Source of the DNA: CAZFDE01 sp964517795
GTDB lineage: Bacteria; Planctomycetota; Phycisphaerae; Sedimentisphaerales; Anaerobacaceae
Direction of reading: 5' to 3'
Length of the DNA stretch: 10,500 nt
Assembly (NCBI GenBank): GCA_964517795.1
Contig: CAZFDE010000086.1
Coordinates: 1 to 10,500, forward strand
The position numbers and the translations under genes are program-made. The notes below the pieces were generated by a model. The model ran no database searches, was not told the DNA's origin, and saw only the letters and a list, made by a program, of their open reading frames with translations. How positions within the stretch are numbered: the first letter of the stretch is position 1; every line of letters begins with the position of its first letter. Below are positions 1 to 6,198 of this stretch, piece by piece.

Positions 1-197
1 ACAAGAGCGCAGTGGAGAGAACAATATGCAGCTTAAGGAACCGCCATTCGTACCGCATACCTTAACTTCCCAACAAACTACTATACTACTAACTCCATAC
101 CAAATATAGAGATAACTTCATGTTTTTTCCCAATTTTGATTTCCTGGAATTTTTTCTTGTGCTAAAGTTTATTAAAAAGTTAAACTTGGTATTTTTC

Positions 198-884
198 CTA
201 TGGATTCATTATTACCCACATCGTTGATGCCACTTCCCCCACTGTCATATTGTCCGCTATTCCATCTGCATTAGCATTATCCAATCCTTTAACGAAATCG
301 ATAGCCATTGGCTTCAATTGTTCATTTATATCTATTTTTGTTATATCAACTCCGTCAACCGCTAAGAGTGTCATTACAATATCAGAAGCAGTCGCCAATT
401 TATTCTGATATGTAGCCTCACTCCATTCTTTCATCGTAGCATCATGTAGCGTACCCCCTGAATACCATTCGGAAGTTTTAGGTTTTTGTGTTTCTTTAGG
501 TTTTTCTTCAGAAGCGATTTCCTTTTTTGGGGTTTCTTTGAGTTTATCTTCAGGTTTCTTTCGTACCCCGATTCTGGCCCTGTGCTCTTTTAGCAATTGT
601 TCTATTCGTTCTTCTTTTTCTTCGGCCTGTTTTTTTGCTTGCAATTTAGCTTTATCATCCTCCCGCTCAGAATCTGAGCTTGAAAAACTGTGAATGATTA
701 AAAATAGGATTATGAGAAATAACACTATCTTTAATATACTTCTCTTCTTCTTTGGTTCTGTGTCTTTTACAGCAGCCTCATACCTTTTGCTTTCTTTCCT
801 AACAAGCATTTCACCGCAATGCCTACATTTGATTGCTTTGGATTGAATTTTTTCGTGACAGAAAGGGCATTTCGTTGTAGCCAT
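198..884 (-). CDS. Zinc-ribbon, single-pass membrane protein (228 aa), function unknown
   Basis: The protein opens with a zinc ribbon whose ligands are Cys6, Cys9, Cys20 and Cys23 (two C-x2-C pairs). A basic stretch KKKR leads into one hydrophobic helix at about 50-66. A highly charged Lys/Glu-rich segment (about 70-137, likely coiled coil or disordered) follows, then a compact C-terminal domain (139-228) starting WYSGGTLH. Similar W-Y-x-G-G-x-L-H domains occur in small hypothetical proteins, but I cannot name the family. The topology suggests a cytoplasmic ribbon tethered to the membrane with the C-terminal domain outside. A longer reading to 1013 exists, but the ATG at 884 has a GGGAG Shine-Dalgarno 7 nt upstream and starts exactly at the ribbon. 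The gene is visibly more AT-rich than its neighbours, which hints at separate acquisition. The gene call is firm; the function is not known. Confidence 0.85.
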   Translation of the reverse strand: MATTKCPFCHEKIQSKAIKCRHCGEMLVRKESKRYEAAVKDTEPKKKRSILKIVLFLIILFLIIHSFSSSDSEREDDKAKLQAKKQAEEKEERIEQLLKEHRARIGVRKKPEDKLKETPKKEIASEEKPKETQKPKTSEWYSGGTLHDATMKEWSEATYQNKLATASDIVMTLLAVDGVDITKIDINEQLKPMAIDFVKGLDNANADGIADNMTVGEVASTMWVIMNP

Positions 885-891
885 TTTTCTT

Positions 892-896
892 CTCCC
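892..896 (-). promoter_or_regulatory. Ribosome binding site fixing the start at 884
   Basis: GGGAG on the minus strand lies 7 nt before the ATG at 884. No comparable site serves the upstream in-frame start at 1013, so the shorter protein is preferred. Confidence 0.7.
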
Positions 897-938
897 ATTG
901 AATATAATTTGCGATTTCGTCGGAAAAGTGGGGGCATG

Positions 939-1037
939 TAAAAGGGAGTGCACCCACGTATGCGCTCTAACAGGCTCGCCAAAGCCCATCTCACCACATA
1001 GCGTAAGTAACACTCCCTTAGAGGCAAGTGCCTTACG
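939..1037 (-). other. Overlapping inverted repeats in the leader of the zinc-ribbon gene
   Basis: The perfect 9-bp arms at 942-950 and 1011-1019 (AAGGGAGTG / CACTCCCTT) enclose 60 nt. Inside them a further helix can form on the minus strand between ACG(C)TATGTG and CGCATACGT, with one bulge and one G-U pair. A competing hairpin pairs CGTAAG (1002-1007) with CTTACG (1032-1037) and CACT (1011-1014) with AGTG (1027-1030). This second fold uses the same CACT as the first. The element lies 55-155 nt upstream of the start at 884. It could be a structured leader RNA or the remnant of a small inverted-repeat element. I recognise no known riboswitch class. Confidence 0.4.
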
Positions 1038-1055
1038 TTTGTTTGACGGTGAGAT

Positions 1056-1127
1056 AAAAAAATTGGCGGGAATTTTAAGTTGTCCGGTACAATTTTTCGA
1101 TTGGATTGGGCATGACCCGCCATTTTT
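1056..1127 (-). terminator. Possible terminator after the RNase Z-like gene
   Basis: Immediately after the stop codon the minus strand has TGGCGGG (1116-1122), paired with CCCGCCA (1064-1070). The latter runs into a seven-T tract (1056-1062). The 45-nt loop is unusually large, though it contains a short TTGT/ACAA stem. The other arm is flanked by TTTTT on the plus strand, so the structure looks bidirectional. The T-tract supports a terminator and the loop size weakens it. Confidence 0.45.
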
Positions 1128-1985
1128 CTATCTTTCCATACGATACTTTCGGTCCATCAGCAGGATGATTTTTTTATAGGTTTTGGGCGAGAGGGCCTCT
1201 TTGAGCATCTTTCGAATCTGCCGCATCGGGGTTCGCAGCGTGGTATGGGTCACGATAATATGCGCGTTGTTGAAGCTTTCAACCATTTGGGCAAATTCGT
1301 TGATATGCATATGGCGTCCCGCATGTGCCCTTTCCGTATGCTCATCGACATAAAAGGTGCACTCGGCGATCAGGATCTTGCTGCTGGCGACATAATCGAG
1401 CTTTGCGAAATCGACATACTGCGTATCGCCGAGATACGTTACCAGCGGCAAATCCAGCGGATAATCGATCGTGATGCCCTGCTTTTTCAATTCGACTAAT
1501 TGCAGGCCGGTCAGTTTTGTGTATTCGGGCTTGAGTTTTTTGCGTTTCTCGATCATGGTGAAGCCCACCGAGCCGCGGCTGTGCTTGGTGGGAAAGACCC
1601 GTGCGGCCAGGTTCGGTTTGACCATGTACTCATCGCCCGCCTTGACCGGTATGAGGTTGGCGGGGATCCGGTTGCCGTCGAGCTTCGACCACGCCTCGAT
1701 AATCTGGCGGACATACGGGACCAGATTACCGGGCAGCAGGATCGTGCCCGGACTTTGGCCGCAGAAATTGCGATGCGAAAGGTAATAGGCGATTCCCGCC
1801 GCATGGTCCATGTGCCCGTGCGTCAAGAGGACATGACTGACCGAGATGATCTGGTCGGGGGCCTTGCCCAGGTCGAAACAGACATCCATCTGCGGGATGG
1901 CCACGACCGTTTCCTCGCCGGCGAACGAATAGCCGATAATCTGCTGACCGTCAATTTCGATTTTAGCTAACTGATGACTGGGCAT
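1128..1985 (-). CDS. RNase Z-like metallo-beta-lactamase-fold hydrolase (285 aa)
   Basis: This is a metallo-beta-lactamase-fold hydrolase with the full two-metal ligand set. The HGHMDH motif supplies His56, His58, Asp60 and His61. His135 sits in PTKHSRGSVGF, Asp187 in YLGDTQY and His247 in VTHTT. The order and spacing follow the tRNA 3'-end nuclease RNase Z (ElaC), including the lysine-rich stretch after His135 and a segment AECTF where RNase Z carries its HEAT motif. Here the His of that motif is Ala, and the following HST motif reads HMH (about 225-227). Tested RNase Z activity is therefore not assured, and another phosphodiesterase role is possible. There is no signal peptide, so the protein is cytoplasmic. 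The ATG at 1985 has only a weak GAG-type ribosome site, but a good promoter sits just upstream. The gene is divergent from the DUF434 gene. The fold is certain; the substrate is inferred. Confidence 0.88.
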   Translation of the reverse strand: MPSHQLAKIEIDGQQIIGYSFAGEETVVAIPQMDVCFDLGKAPDQIISVSHVLLTHGHMDHAAGIAYYLSHRNFCGQSPGTILLPGNLVPYVRQIIEAWSKLDGNRIPANLIPVKAGDEYMVKPNLAARVFPTKHSRGSVGFTMIEKRKKLKPEYTKLTGLQLVELKKQGITIDYPLDLPLVTYLGDTQYVDFAKLDYVASSKILIAECTFYVDEHTERAHAGRHMHINEFAQMVESFNNAHIIVTHTTLRTPMRQIRKMLKEALSPKTYKKIILLMDRKYRMER

Positions 1986-2009
1986 AATTTTATCTCAACA
2001 AAACGCATT

Positions 2010-2038
2010 ATCTTAAGGCCGAACTGCTTGCCCGTCAA
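2010..2038 (-). promoter_or_regulatory. Sigma70-type promoter for the RNase Z-like gene
   Basis: On the minus strand, TTGACG (2033-2038) and TAAGAT (2010-2015) are separated by 17 bp. The predicted start lies near 2003, giving a leader of under 20 nt before the ATG at 1985. The -35 box is 5/6 and the -10 box 4/6 against consensus. Confidence 0.5.
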
Positions 2039-2167
2039 TTGCTTTTTCGCCGCTTGTAACCAACCTGCGATCGTGCTAAGCTATAAATGCTATGCATACA
2101 GCGAGGTCCATCTGGGTTTGCATTCGCCCGGCCAATCCAAGGGCCGTCCATGTAGGAGGCGATTTCG

Positions 2168-2896
2168 ATGCCGGATAAACGCCAACATCGCGGTGCGCAT
2201 CCGGCTGATGGGCGACTGTTCGGCCCGTCGATGCTGGATCGGCTGCGAAACGCCATGGCCGACTATTGCTTGCTGCTTGGCCGCGGCTATGCCGAAAAAA
2301 GTGCACTCAAACTGGTCGGCGATCATTTCGATCTGACCGCCCGCCAGCGGCTGGCGATCATGCGAAGCGCCTGCTCGGATAGGCAGCTTAAAAACCGCAT
2401 CGCAAAACAGGTCGATCTTGCCGAATGCCGCGATGAAACGCTGTTGATCGACGGCTATAATCTGCTGATTATGATCGAATCGGCCATCAGCGGCGGTTTT
2501 CTTTTTAAAGGGCGGGACGGCTGTCTGCGGGATATAGCCGGCATTCACGGCACCTATCGCAAGGTCAACGAAACGATCCCGGCACTGGAGTTGATCGGGC
2601 GATTCTTAAATAAACACGGCATCAATAATATTCAATGGCTGCTGGATAAGCCGGTGTCCAACAGCGGGCGGCTTCGAAAGATGATGCTCGAACTGGCCGA
2701 AGATCAGAATTCGTTATGGCAGGTCGAATTGACAAACAGCCCGGACAAGATGCTGACCGAATCGGACCGGATCGTTGTGACCAGCGACAGCGTCGTGCTC
2801 GACCAATGCAAACGCTGGGTAAATCTGGCCAGTGAGATCGTAACCGCCGCGGTAACGGACGCGAAGATCGTCGATCTTTCAGGTCAAATATCCTGA
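2168..2896 (+). CDS. DUF434 family protein with C-terminal PIN-like (DUF5616-type) domain (242 aa)
   Basis: The N-terminal third (about 20-75) has the DUF434 signature GRGYAEKSALKLVGDHF followed by LTARQRLAIMR. The rest resembles the DUF5616-type region usually fused to it, opening with LLIDGYNLL. The carboxylates Asp95 (IDGYN), Glu104, Asp160 (LLDKPVSNSGR) and Asp207 (VTSDS) are placed as in PIN-like/NYN nucleases. A metal-dependent RNase-like role is therefore plausible but unproven. There is no signal or membrane segment. A strong AGGAGG at 2154-2159, 8 nt before the ATG, fixes the start. The gene is divergent from the RNase Z-like gene, and its 3' end overlaps the convergent small membrane gene by 13 bp. 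I saw no convincing promoter in the 182-bp divergent gap for this strand. Confidence 0.88.
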   Translation: MPDKRQHRGAHPADGRLFGPSMLDRLRNAMADYCLLLGRGYAEKSALKLVGDHFDLTARQRLAIMRSACSDRQLKNRIAKQVDLAECRDETLLIDGYNLLIMIESAISGGFLFKGRDGCLRDIAGIHGTYRKVNETIPALELIGRFLNKHGINNIQWLLDKPVSNSGRLRKMMLELAEDQNSLWQVELTNSPDKMLTESDRIVVTSDSVVLDQCKRWVNLASEIVTAAVTDAKIVDLSGQIS

Positions 2897-3189
2897 CAGA
2901 CCATATCCTGCGGCTGATCGTGTTGGCGATCCTGATATGCATCGTATTTTTCGCGGATCACCTTGCCGGCGTGTTTGGCAACCTCCTTACCGAAGCCGAC
3001 GGATTTGTGCAGGCCGGTGTTAAAGGATTGGGCGAAGTCATTGCTCTTGATCTTCATCTTGAACAATGTCGCCTGCATCTCGGAATTGGGTGATTCGTCC
3101 GGGGCCGGGGCCAGACAGTAGATCGCGGTGGCAAAACCCGCGACGTAAATGATGCATGCGAAAATCAGCTTGTTTCGAAATCCCCTCAT
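2884..3189 (-). CDS. Small membrane-anchored protein (101 aa), function unknown
   Basis: A short basic N-terminus (MRGFRNK) is followed by one hydrophobic helix at about 8-27. A Pro/Asp/Glu linker (APAPDESPNSEM) then leads to a charged, amphipathic, probably helical tail of about 60 residues. The layout fits a signal anchor with the tail outside the cytoplasm. It could also be a cleaved signal peptide, since Ala-rich residues and a Cys26 lie near the helix end, but LAP after the Cys does not make a good lipobox. A GGAGGGAG ribosome site sits 6 nt before the ATG. The gene has its own promoter at 3260-3288 and converges on the DUF434 gene. I do not recognise the family. Confidence 0.8.
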   Translation of the reverse strand: MRGFRNKLIFACIIYVAGFATAIYCLAPAPDESPNSEMQATLFKMKIKSNDFAQSFNTGLHKSVGFGKEVAKHAGKVIREKYDAYQDRQHDQPQDMVCQDI

Positions 3190-3224
3190 GTAAGTCTCCC
3201 TCCAGAGTCATATTATCGGGCCGT

Positions 3225-3249
3225 CGGCAAGCCCCTGCGACACTTGCCG
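3225..3249 (-). other. Seven-bp hairpin in the leader of the small membrane gene
   Basis: CGGCAAG (3225-3231) and CTTGCCG (3243-3249) form a perfect 7-bp stem with an 11-nt loop, between the promoter at 3260-3288 and the start at 3189. No T-tract follows on the minus strand, so a standard terminator for the upstream aminotransferase gene is unlikely. It may stabilise or regulate the leader. Confidence 0.4.
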
Positions 3250-3259
3250 CTACATTCAA

Positions 3260-3288
3260 AGTATATATAATATTGGCCCAAACGCCAA
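3260..3288 (-). promoter_or_regulatory. Sigma70-type promoter for the small membrane gene
   Basis: On the minus strand, TTGGCG (3283-3288) and TATACT (3260-3265) are spaced by exactly 17 bp, with an AT-rich spacer next to the -10 box. It lies just beyond the stop of the aminotransferase gene. The small gene can therefore be transcribed alone, with a leader of about 65 nt. Confidence 0.55.
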
Positions 3289-3293
3289 ATCGA

Positions 3294-4415
3294 TCAGCTT
3301 AAACCGTCCAGTATCTCGCCCAGATTTTTGCAGACGGCCTGAACGTCATCCTTGGAGAGTTTATTGAAAAACGGCAGCGCAATCGTCCGCTCGGAAATCG
3401 ATTCGGTGACCGGGAAATCGCCCTTCTGCAGGCCGAGCTGTTCGGCGATAAACGGCTGCAAGTGCACCGGCGTAAAGTAATTGCTGACCTGTATCCCGCG
3501 ATCGCGCATCTGCTGCAGGAGAGTATCGCGATGCTCGCGCGTGTAATTTTCGGCCATGCGGATCACAAACACGAACCAGCTCATCCGTCCGTTCTCGGGA
3601 TACGGCGGCAGGACGATCCGATCCTCATCGGCCAGCATCTGCATATACCAGGACGCCACCTGCTGACGCCTGGCGACAATCTCCTCGATCCGTGACATCT
3701 GCACGATCCCCAGTGCGCAGTTGATATCGCTGAGCCGGTAGTTATAGCCGAGCCGTTCGTGGGCCAACCATGTGCCCGCACTGCCGCGGCCCTGGTTGCG
3801 CATCGAAACGCACAGGTCCGCGATCTGGTCGGAGTCGGTCACGATCATGCCACCCTCGCCGGTGGTGATCTGCTTATTGGGATAGAACGCAAAAACGCCC
3901 GCCTCACCGAAGGTACCGGCCTTTTGGCCGTTGAGGGCCGACCCCAGCGCCTCGCAGCAGTCTTCGACGATCGGCAGATTATTCTCTTTTGCGACCTGGC
4001 ATACCTTATCGAAGTCGGCCGGGTTACCGAACACCTCGACCGGCATAACCGCTTTAGTTTTGTTGGTTACGGCCACGGTGATTTGCCGATAATCCAGATT
4101 CATCGTTTGCGGGTCGATATCCGCAAAGACCGGCTTGGCGCCGGTCATCATGATGGTCGTCGCGGTCGCAATAAACGTAAACGGGGTAGTAATCACCTCG
4201 TCGCCGGGGCCGATATCGAGAGCCTTGAGAACCAGAAAAAGGCCGCTGGTGCCGCTGTTGACGGCCACAGCCCGTTTAACGCCGATATAATCCTCAAACG
4301 CCTGCTCGAATTCGGGCAGTTTCGGCCCTAACGAGAGGTTTGGGGTCTTCAAAACATCAACAACGGCCTGAATCTCCTTTTCCGTAATATCCGGCCCGGA
4401 CAGCGAAATCTGCAT
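3294..4415 (-). CDS. DegT/DnrJ/EryC1/StrS-family PLP aminotransferase (373 aa)
   Basis: This is a fold-type I, PLP-dependent sugar aminotransferase of the family that transfers an amino group to nucleotide-linked keto-sugars for polysaccharide or glycan building. The family marks are all present. They are the N-terminal PDITEKEI, the SGTSGLFL cofactor-phosphate loop, TTPFTFIATA, VEDCCEALGS with the cofactor-binding Asp152, and FYPNKQITTGEGGM with the Schiff-base Lys181. Further ones are RNQGR, GYNYRLSDINCALG and the C-terminal SERTIALPFF. Length is typical. The sugar substrate cannot be read from sequence, and no other sugar-nucleotide gene is in view, so the pathway is open. An in-frame ATG 24 nt upstream exists, but the ATG at 4415 has GGAGGT 7 nt before it and starts at the family's usual MQISLSGP region. 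Own promoter at 4463-4492. Confidence 0.95.
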   Translation of the reverse strand: MQISLSGPDITEKEIQAVVDVLKTPNLSLGPKLPEFEQAFEDYIGVKRAVAVNSGTSGLFLVLKALDIGPGDEVITTPFTFIATATTIMMTGAKPVFADIDPQTMNLDYRQITVAVTNKTKAVMPVEVFGNPADFDKVCQVAKENNLPIVEDCCEALGSALNGQKAGTFGEAGVFAFYPNKQITTGEGGMIVTDSDQIADLCVSMRNQGRGSAGTWLAHERLGYNYRLSDINCALGIVQMSRIEEIVARRQQVASWYMQMLADEDRIVLPPYPENGRMSWFVFVIRMAENYTREHRDTLLQQMRDRGIQVSNYFTPVHLQPFIAEQLGLQKGDFPVTESISERTIALPFFNKLSKDDVQAVCKNLGEILDGLS

Positions 4416-4422
4416 ACAAACA

Positions 4423-4428
4423 ACCTCC
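4423..4428 (-). promoter_or_regulatory. Ribosome binding site fixing the start at 4415
   Basis: GGAGGT on the minus strand lies 7 nt before the ATG at 4415. It overlaps the codons that a start at 4439 would use, so 4415 is the likely start. Confidence 0.8.
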
Positions 4429-4462
4429 AATGAAAGCACTAAAATCGTAATTGTAAAATCCT

Positions 4463-4492
4463 ATTCTATTATCATGTCGTATTGAATGCCAA
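4463..4492 (-). promoter_or_regulatory. Sigma70-type promoter for the aminotransferase gene
   Basis: On the minus strand, TTGGCA (4487-4492, 5/6) and TAGAAT (4463-4468, 5/6) are spaced by 18 bp. An AT-tract (4491-4500) just upstream resembles an UP element. The predicted leader is about 40 nt. Confidence 0.55.
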
Positions 4493-4595
4493 AAAAATTT
4501 CGCAATTAAAATACAGGGATTAAAAATAGGGACTTCGCCAATCGAAAAGACCACCGGCATTACTTGAAATGATTCGCCCCCATACGTTGAATAAG

Positions 4596-4673
4596 AAAAA
4601 AGACTCCCGGGCTGCGGCTGAGCGATAATTGCATCGCTGCCCCTTATTTGGAATGGACGGCAACCCGGCAGTC
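4596..4673 (-). ncRNA. Candidate structured RNA ending in a rho-independent terminator
   Basis: On the minus strand GACTGCCGGGTTGC (4660-4673) pairs with GCAGCCCGGGAGTC (4602-4615) over 14 positions. There are 12 Watson-Crick pairs, one G-U and one G-G mismatch, directly followed by six T (4596-4601). The enclosed 44 nt contain a second perfect hairpin, AGCGAT/ATCGCT (4621-4638), extended by a GGC/GCC. An alternative TGGAC/GTCCA hairpin (about 4654-4675) competes with the outer stem. The wobble pair favours the minus strand as the RNA strand. No gene lies upstream in this direction for it to terminate. It is therefore either a small RNA or an attenuator-type leader ahead of the aminotransferase gene 180 nt away. 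No known class was recognised, and its promoter is not evident. Confidence 0.45.
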
Positions 4674-4689
4674 CAGCAAATGTGTCAAT

Positions 4690-4758
4690 CTTTATTTTAT
4701 AAGATGCGTAACTGCTATATTCGTTACCGCTAAAAATAAAGTTTTTTTTATTTTTTTT
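4690..4758 (+). terminator. Hairpin with long T-tract on the plus strand
   Basis: CTTTATTTT (4690-4698) pairs perfectly with AAAATAAAG (4733-4741), and an inner GTAAC/GTTAC stem (4708-4712 / 4723-4727) extends the fold. Eight T, one A and eight more T follow (4742-4758). This is a rho-independent-like terminator, although the base of the stem is AT-rich. No plus-strand gene precedes it. It may end a short plus-strand RNA from the structured block at 4602-4673, or act as an attenuator or insulator for the gene at 4901. Confidence 0.5.
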
Positions 4759-4827
4759 GCCGCCGGCGCTGAAATCAACATATCCCTATTATTTTCAGAC
4801 AGTTACAGATACAGCAAATAATAATTC

Positions 4828-4856
4828 TTGCACATAACAACAGGATATTTTATGAT
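4828..4856 (+). promoter_or_regulatory. Promoter for the cysteine-rich gene
   Basis: TTGCAC (4828-4833) and TATGAT (4851-4856, 5/6 against TATAAT) are spaced by 17 bp, with AT-rich DNA upstream. The predicted transcript would start near 4863, leaving a leader of about 40 nt. It lies downstream of the T-tract at 4742-4758, so the gene need not depend on that hairpin. Confidence 0.45.
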
Positions 4857-4889
4857 TATATCCGTCTTACGAATAACCCAATGGTATGA

Positions 4890-4894
4890 AAGGA
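4890..4894 (+). promoter_or_regulatory. Ribosome binding site fixing the start at 4901
   Basis: AAGGA lies 6 nt before the ATG at 4901. The in-frame ATG at 4886 has no ribosome site upstream and would place AAGGA inside the coding sequence, so 4901 is preferred. Confidence 0.65.
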
Positions 4895-4900
4895 CGTTTA

Positions 4901-5386
4901 ATGGATCGTTTTGACAGCAGCGGGCGGCTGATTATCCCGATTGGCAAGCCACTGAATGGTTCGCACAAATCCGATGAGGTCCGCTACGTTATCACGGAGG
5001 CCTACTGCCCTAACGGCTGTAATATCATCGATAACGATCACCCGATCAACGGTTATCCGGGCCTGCGGATGAAATTCAGCCGGCCGGGCATGGAAGGCGA
5101 ACTGGTCCTTTCGGCCGTCGAAAACGATTTTACCAAGATTATCCTTTGCGGCGAGCTGGCCGAAGGCGTCAAAGACGAATTATCCTGTCCGCATTGCGAC
5201 GCGATGTTCAAAAAGCTGGTGTCCTGCAGTTGCTGCGACGACGCAGACATGGTCATTATCGGCCTGACCCCCAAATTGGATTTCAATAACGCGATCACTT
5301 TTTGCAATGTGACCGGCTGCAATAACGGATCGTTTGTCAAATCCGGCGATGTCCTGCGCCACATCCGCCTGCACGGACAGATCTAA
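4901..5386 (+). CDS. Cysteine-rich protein (161 aa), probably metal-binding, function unknown
   Basis: I do not recognise this family. It carries four close cysteine groups: CPNGC (36-40), CPHC (96-99), CSCC (109-112) and CNVTGC (135-140). Another Cys sits at 83 and His154 and His158 lie near the end. Pairs like CPHC and CPNGC suggest one or two structural zinc sites; an iron-sulfur site is an alternative. The segment between the first two groups (about 50-95) reads as beta strands, with alternating hydrophobics such as ELVLSAVENDFTKIILCG. No signal peptide or membrane helix is seen, so it is probably cytoplasmic. Codon use matches the GC-richer neighbours, which supports a real gene. It has its own promoter and converges on the H-X9-DG gene with only 18 bp between stops. 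Confidence 0.82.
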   Translation: MDRFDSSGRLIIPIGKPLNGSHKSDEVRYVITEAYCPNGCNIIDNDHPINGYPGLRMKFSRPGMEGELVLSAVENDFTKIILCGELAEGVKDELSCPHCDAMFKKLVSCSCCDDADMVIIGLTPKLDFNNAITFCNVTGCNNGSFVKSGDVLRHIRLHGQI

Positions 5387-5404
5387 GTCGGCATTAATAG
5401 AATT

Positions 5405-6193
5405 TCAGTATATCTGGTCAGAATGGCCCAGCAACCAGTCCGGCCAGAGAGAGGTATATTCCGGATGGGTATAACGATTATCCAAGTCAAACGTTCGATG
5501 CCACTTGAGTTTCCACGGCGCCCGCAGACCGAAATGGTGAACCGAACCATCCAGAAACACCCAATTTGGAAAACCTCCATGTCTATAACCAGCCTGTAGT
5601 ACTATTCGCATGTTATCCTCATTAGGATGCAACGGAGGTTCACCTAAATAACGAGGTGGTTGATCTGACTGATGCGGCCAGACACCGGCTCTATCGCAAT
5701 CGCCAAACAATGGAACCATGCTACTTTGCTTGACATACGGTGTTCGCCATAAGTCAAATACAGTATTGTGGGGTAATGGATCAACTGTAGATAATGAAAT
5801 CGCATTGTAAATAAAGTTATTAATCCCATAGTAAGGTGCAAAAACTTCTCCACAAGGGTATCCCCCCGCGCAACCTACAGGTTGGTAAAAATAAAAACTG
5901 TCCGTTGCCTCCGGGCATAACATTAATCCAATATGATTCGTGTAGTACGGTATCAACTGTTTGTGCCAGCTTCCATCCCAATTTTCACCCGTTAATCCTT
6001 TCATAAACATCCCGTTGTGGTCATCCGTATATTCATAAAATAACTCGCCCCACTTTTTCAGGTTGGCCCGGCACAACAGTGATCTGGACCGAATCCGTCC
6101 TCTCTGCGTTAAAAAACACAGATTGAACATCAGCAATCCTACCAACAGTACCATCACAATCATATCTCTTAACATCAGACGCCTGTATCTCAT
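5405..6193 (-). CDS. Membrane-anchored protein with pseudopilin-associated H-X9-DG motif (262 aa)
   Basis: An N-terminal hydrophobic helix at about 10-28 is followed by a basic RGRIRSR and an exported domain. Near the C-terminus RHGGFPNWVFLDGS contains His205, nine residues, then Asp215-Gly216. This is the H-X9-DG motif typical of the very numerous planctomycete proteins of the DUF1559/type II secretion pseudopilin-like group. Length fits that group. The start of the helix (RRLMLRDMIVMVLLVG) lacks the usual glycine-Phe-Thr-Leu-Ile-Glu cleavage site, so prepilin-peptidase processing is doubtful. A longer reading to 6217 overlaps the upstream gene. The ATG at 6193 has AAAGGAGGA 9 nt before it and follows the upstream stop by 5 nt. 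Close spacing puts both genes in one transcript and suggests translational coupling. The role is unknown; a surface or pilus-like fibre partner of the large protein is a guess. Confidence 0.88.
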   Translation of the reverse strand: MRYRRLMLRDMIVMVLLVGLLMFNLCFLTQRGRIRSRSLLCRANLKKWGELFYEYTDDHNGMFMKGLTGENWDGSWHKQLIPYYTNHIGLMLCPEATDSFYFYQPVGCAGGYPCGEVFAPYYGINNFIYNAISLSTVDPLPHNTVFDLWRTPYVKQSSMVPLFGDCDRAGVWPHQSDQPPRYLGEPPLHPNEDNMRIVLQAGYRHGGFPNWVFLDGSVHHFGLRAPWKLKWHRTFDLDNRYTHPEYTSLWPDWLLGHSDQIY

Positions 6194-6198
6194 TATTT

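Larger units (their letters stand above)
4416..4900. other. Gene-free AT-rich gap with two promoters and two hairpin/T-run structures
   Basis: The 485 bp between the aminotransferase and the cysteine-rich gene hold no credible reading frame. A 67-codon minus frame at 4357-4560 overlaps the aminotransferase gene and has no ribosome site. The gap contains the aminotransferase promoter (4463-4492), a GC-rich structured block (4602-4673) with a T-run on the minus strand, and an AT-rich hairpin (4690-4741) with a T-run on the plus strand. It ends with the promoter of the downstream gene (4828-4856). Nothing recognisable lies in 4500-4590. Confidence 0.7.

Noticed and set aside
165..187. Hairpin AAGTTTA/TAAACTT downstream of the zinc-ribbon gene as its terminator
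   Set aside because: The stem is nearly all AT and no T-run follows on the minus strand. The rest of 1-197 shows no gene or clear signal.
767..1123. Minus-strand 118-codon frame overlapping the zinc-ribbon gene start
   Set aside because: It lies in another frame over the zinc ribbon codons and inverted repeats, has no protein-like pattern, and the overlapping gene has a clear ribosome site and domain.
1500..1970. Plus-strand 156-codon frame
   Set aside because: It is antisense to the RNase Z-like gene, which has all its metal ligands in the minus frame.
3759..4331. Plus-strand 190-codon frame
   Set aside because: It is antisense to the aminotransferase gene, whose family motifs are unmistakable. 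The frame is rich in Arg/His/Gly as expected of a shadow.
4602..4673. Cyclic-di-GMP (GEMM), cobalamin or other known riboswitch, or a tRNA
   Set aside because: By eye the conserved cores of these classes are missing, and there is no tRNA T-loop or cloverleaf. It was kept only as an unnamed structured RNA.
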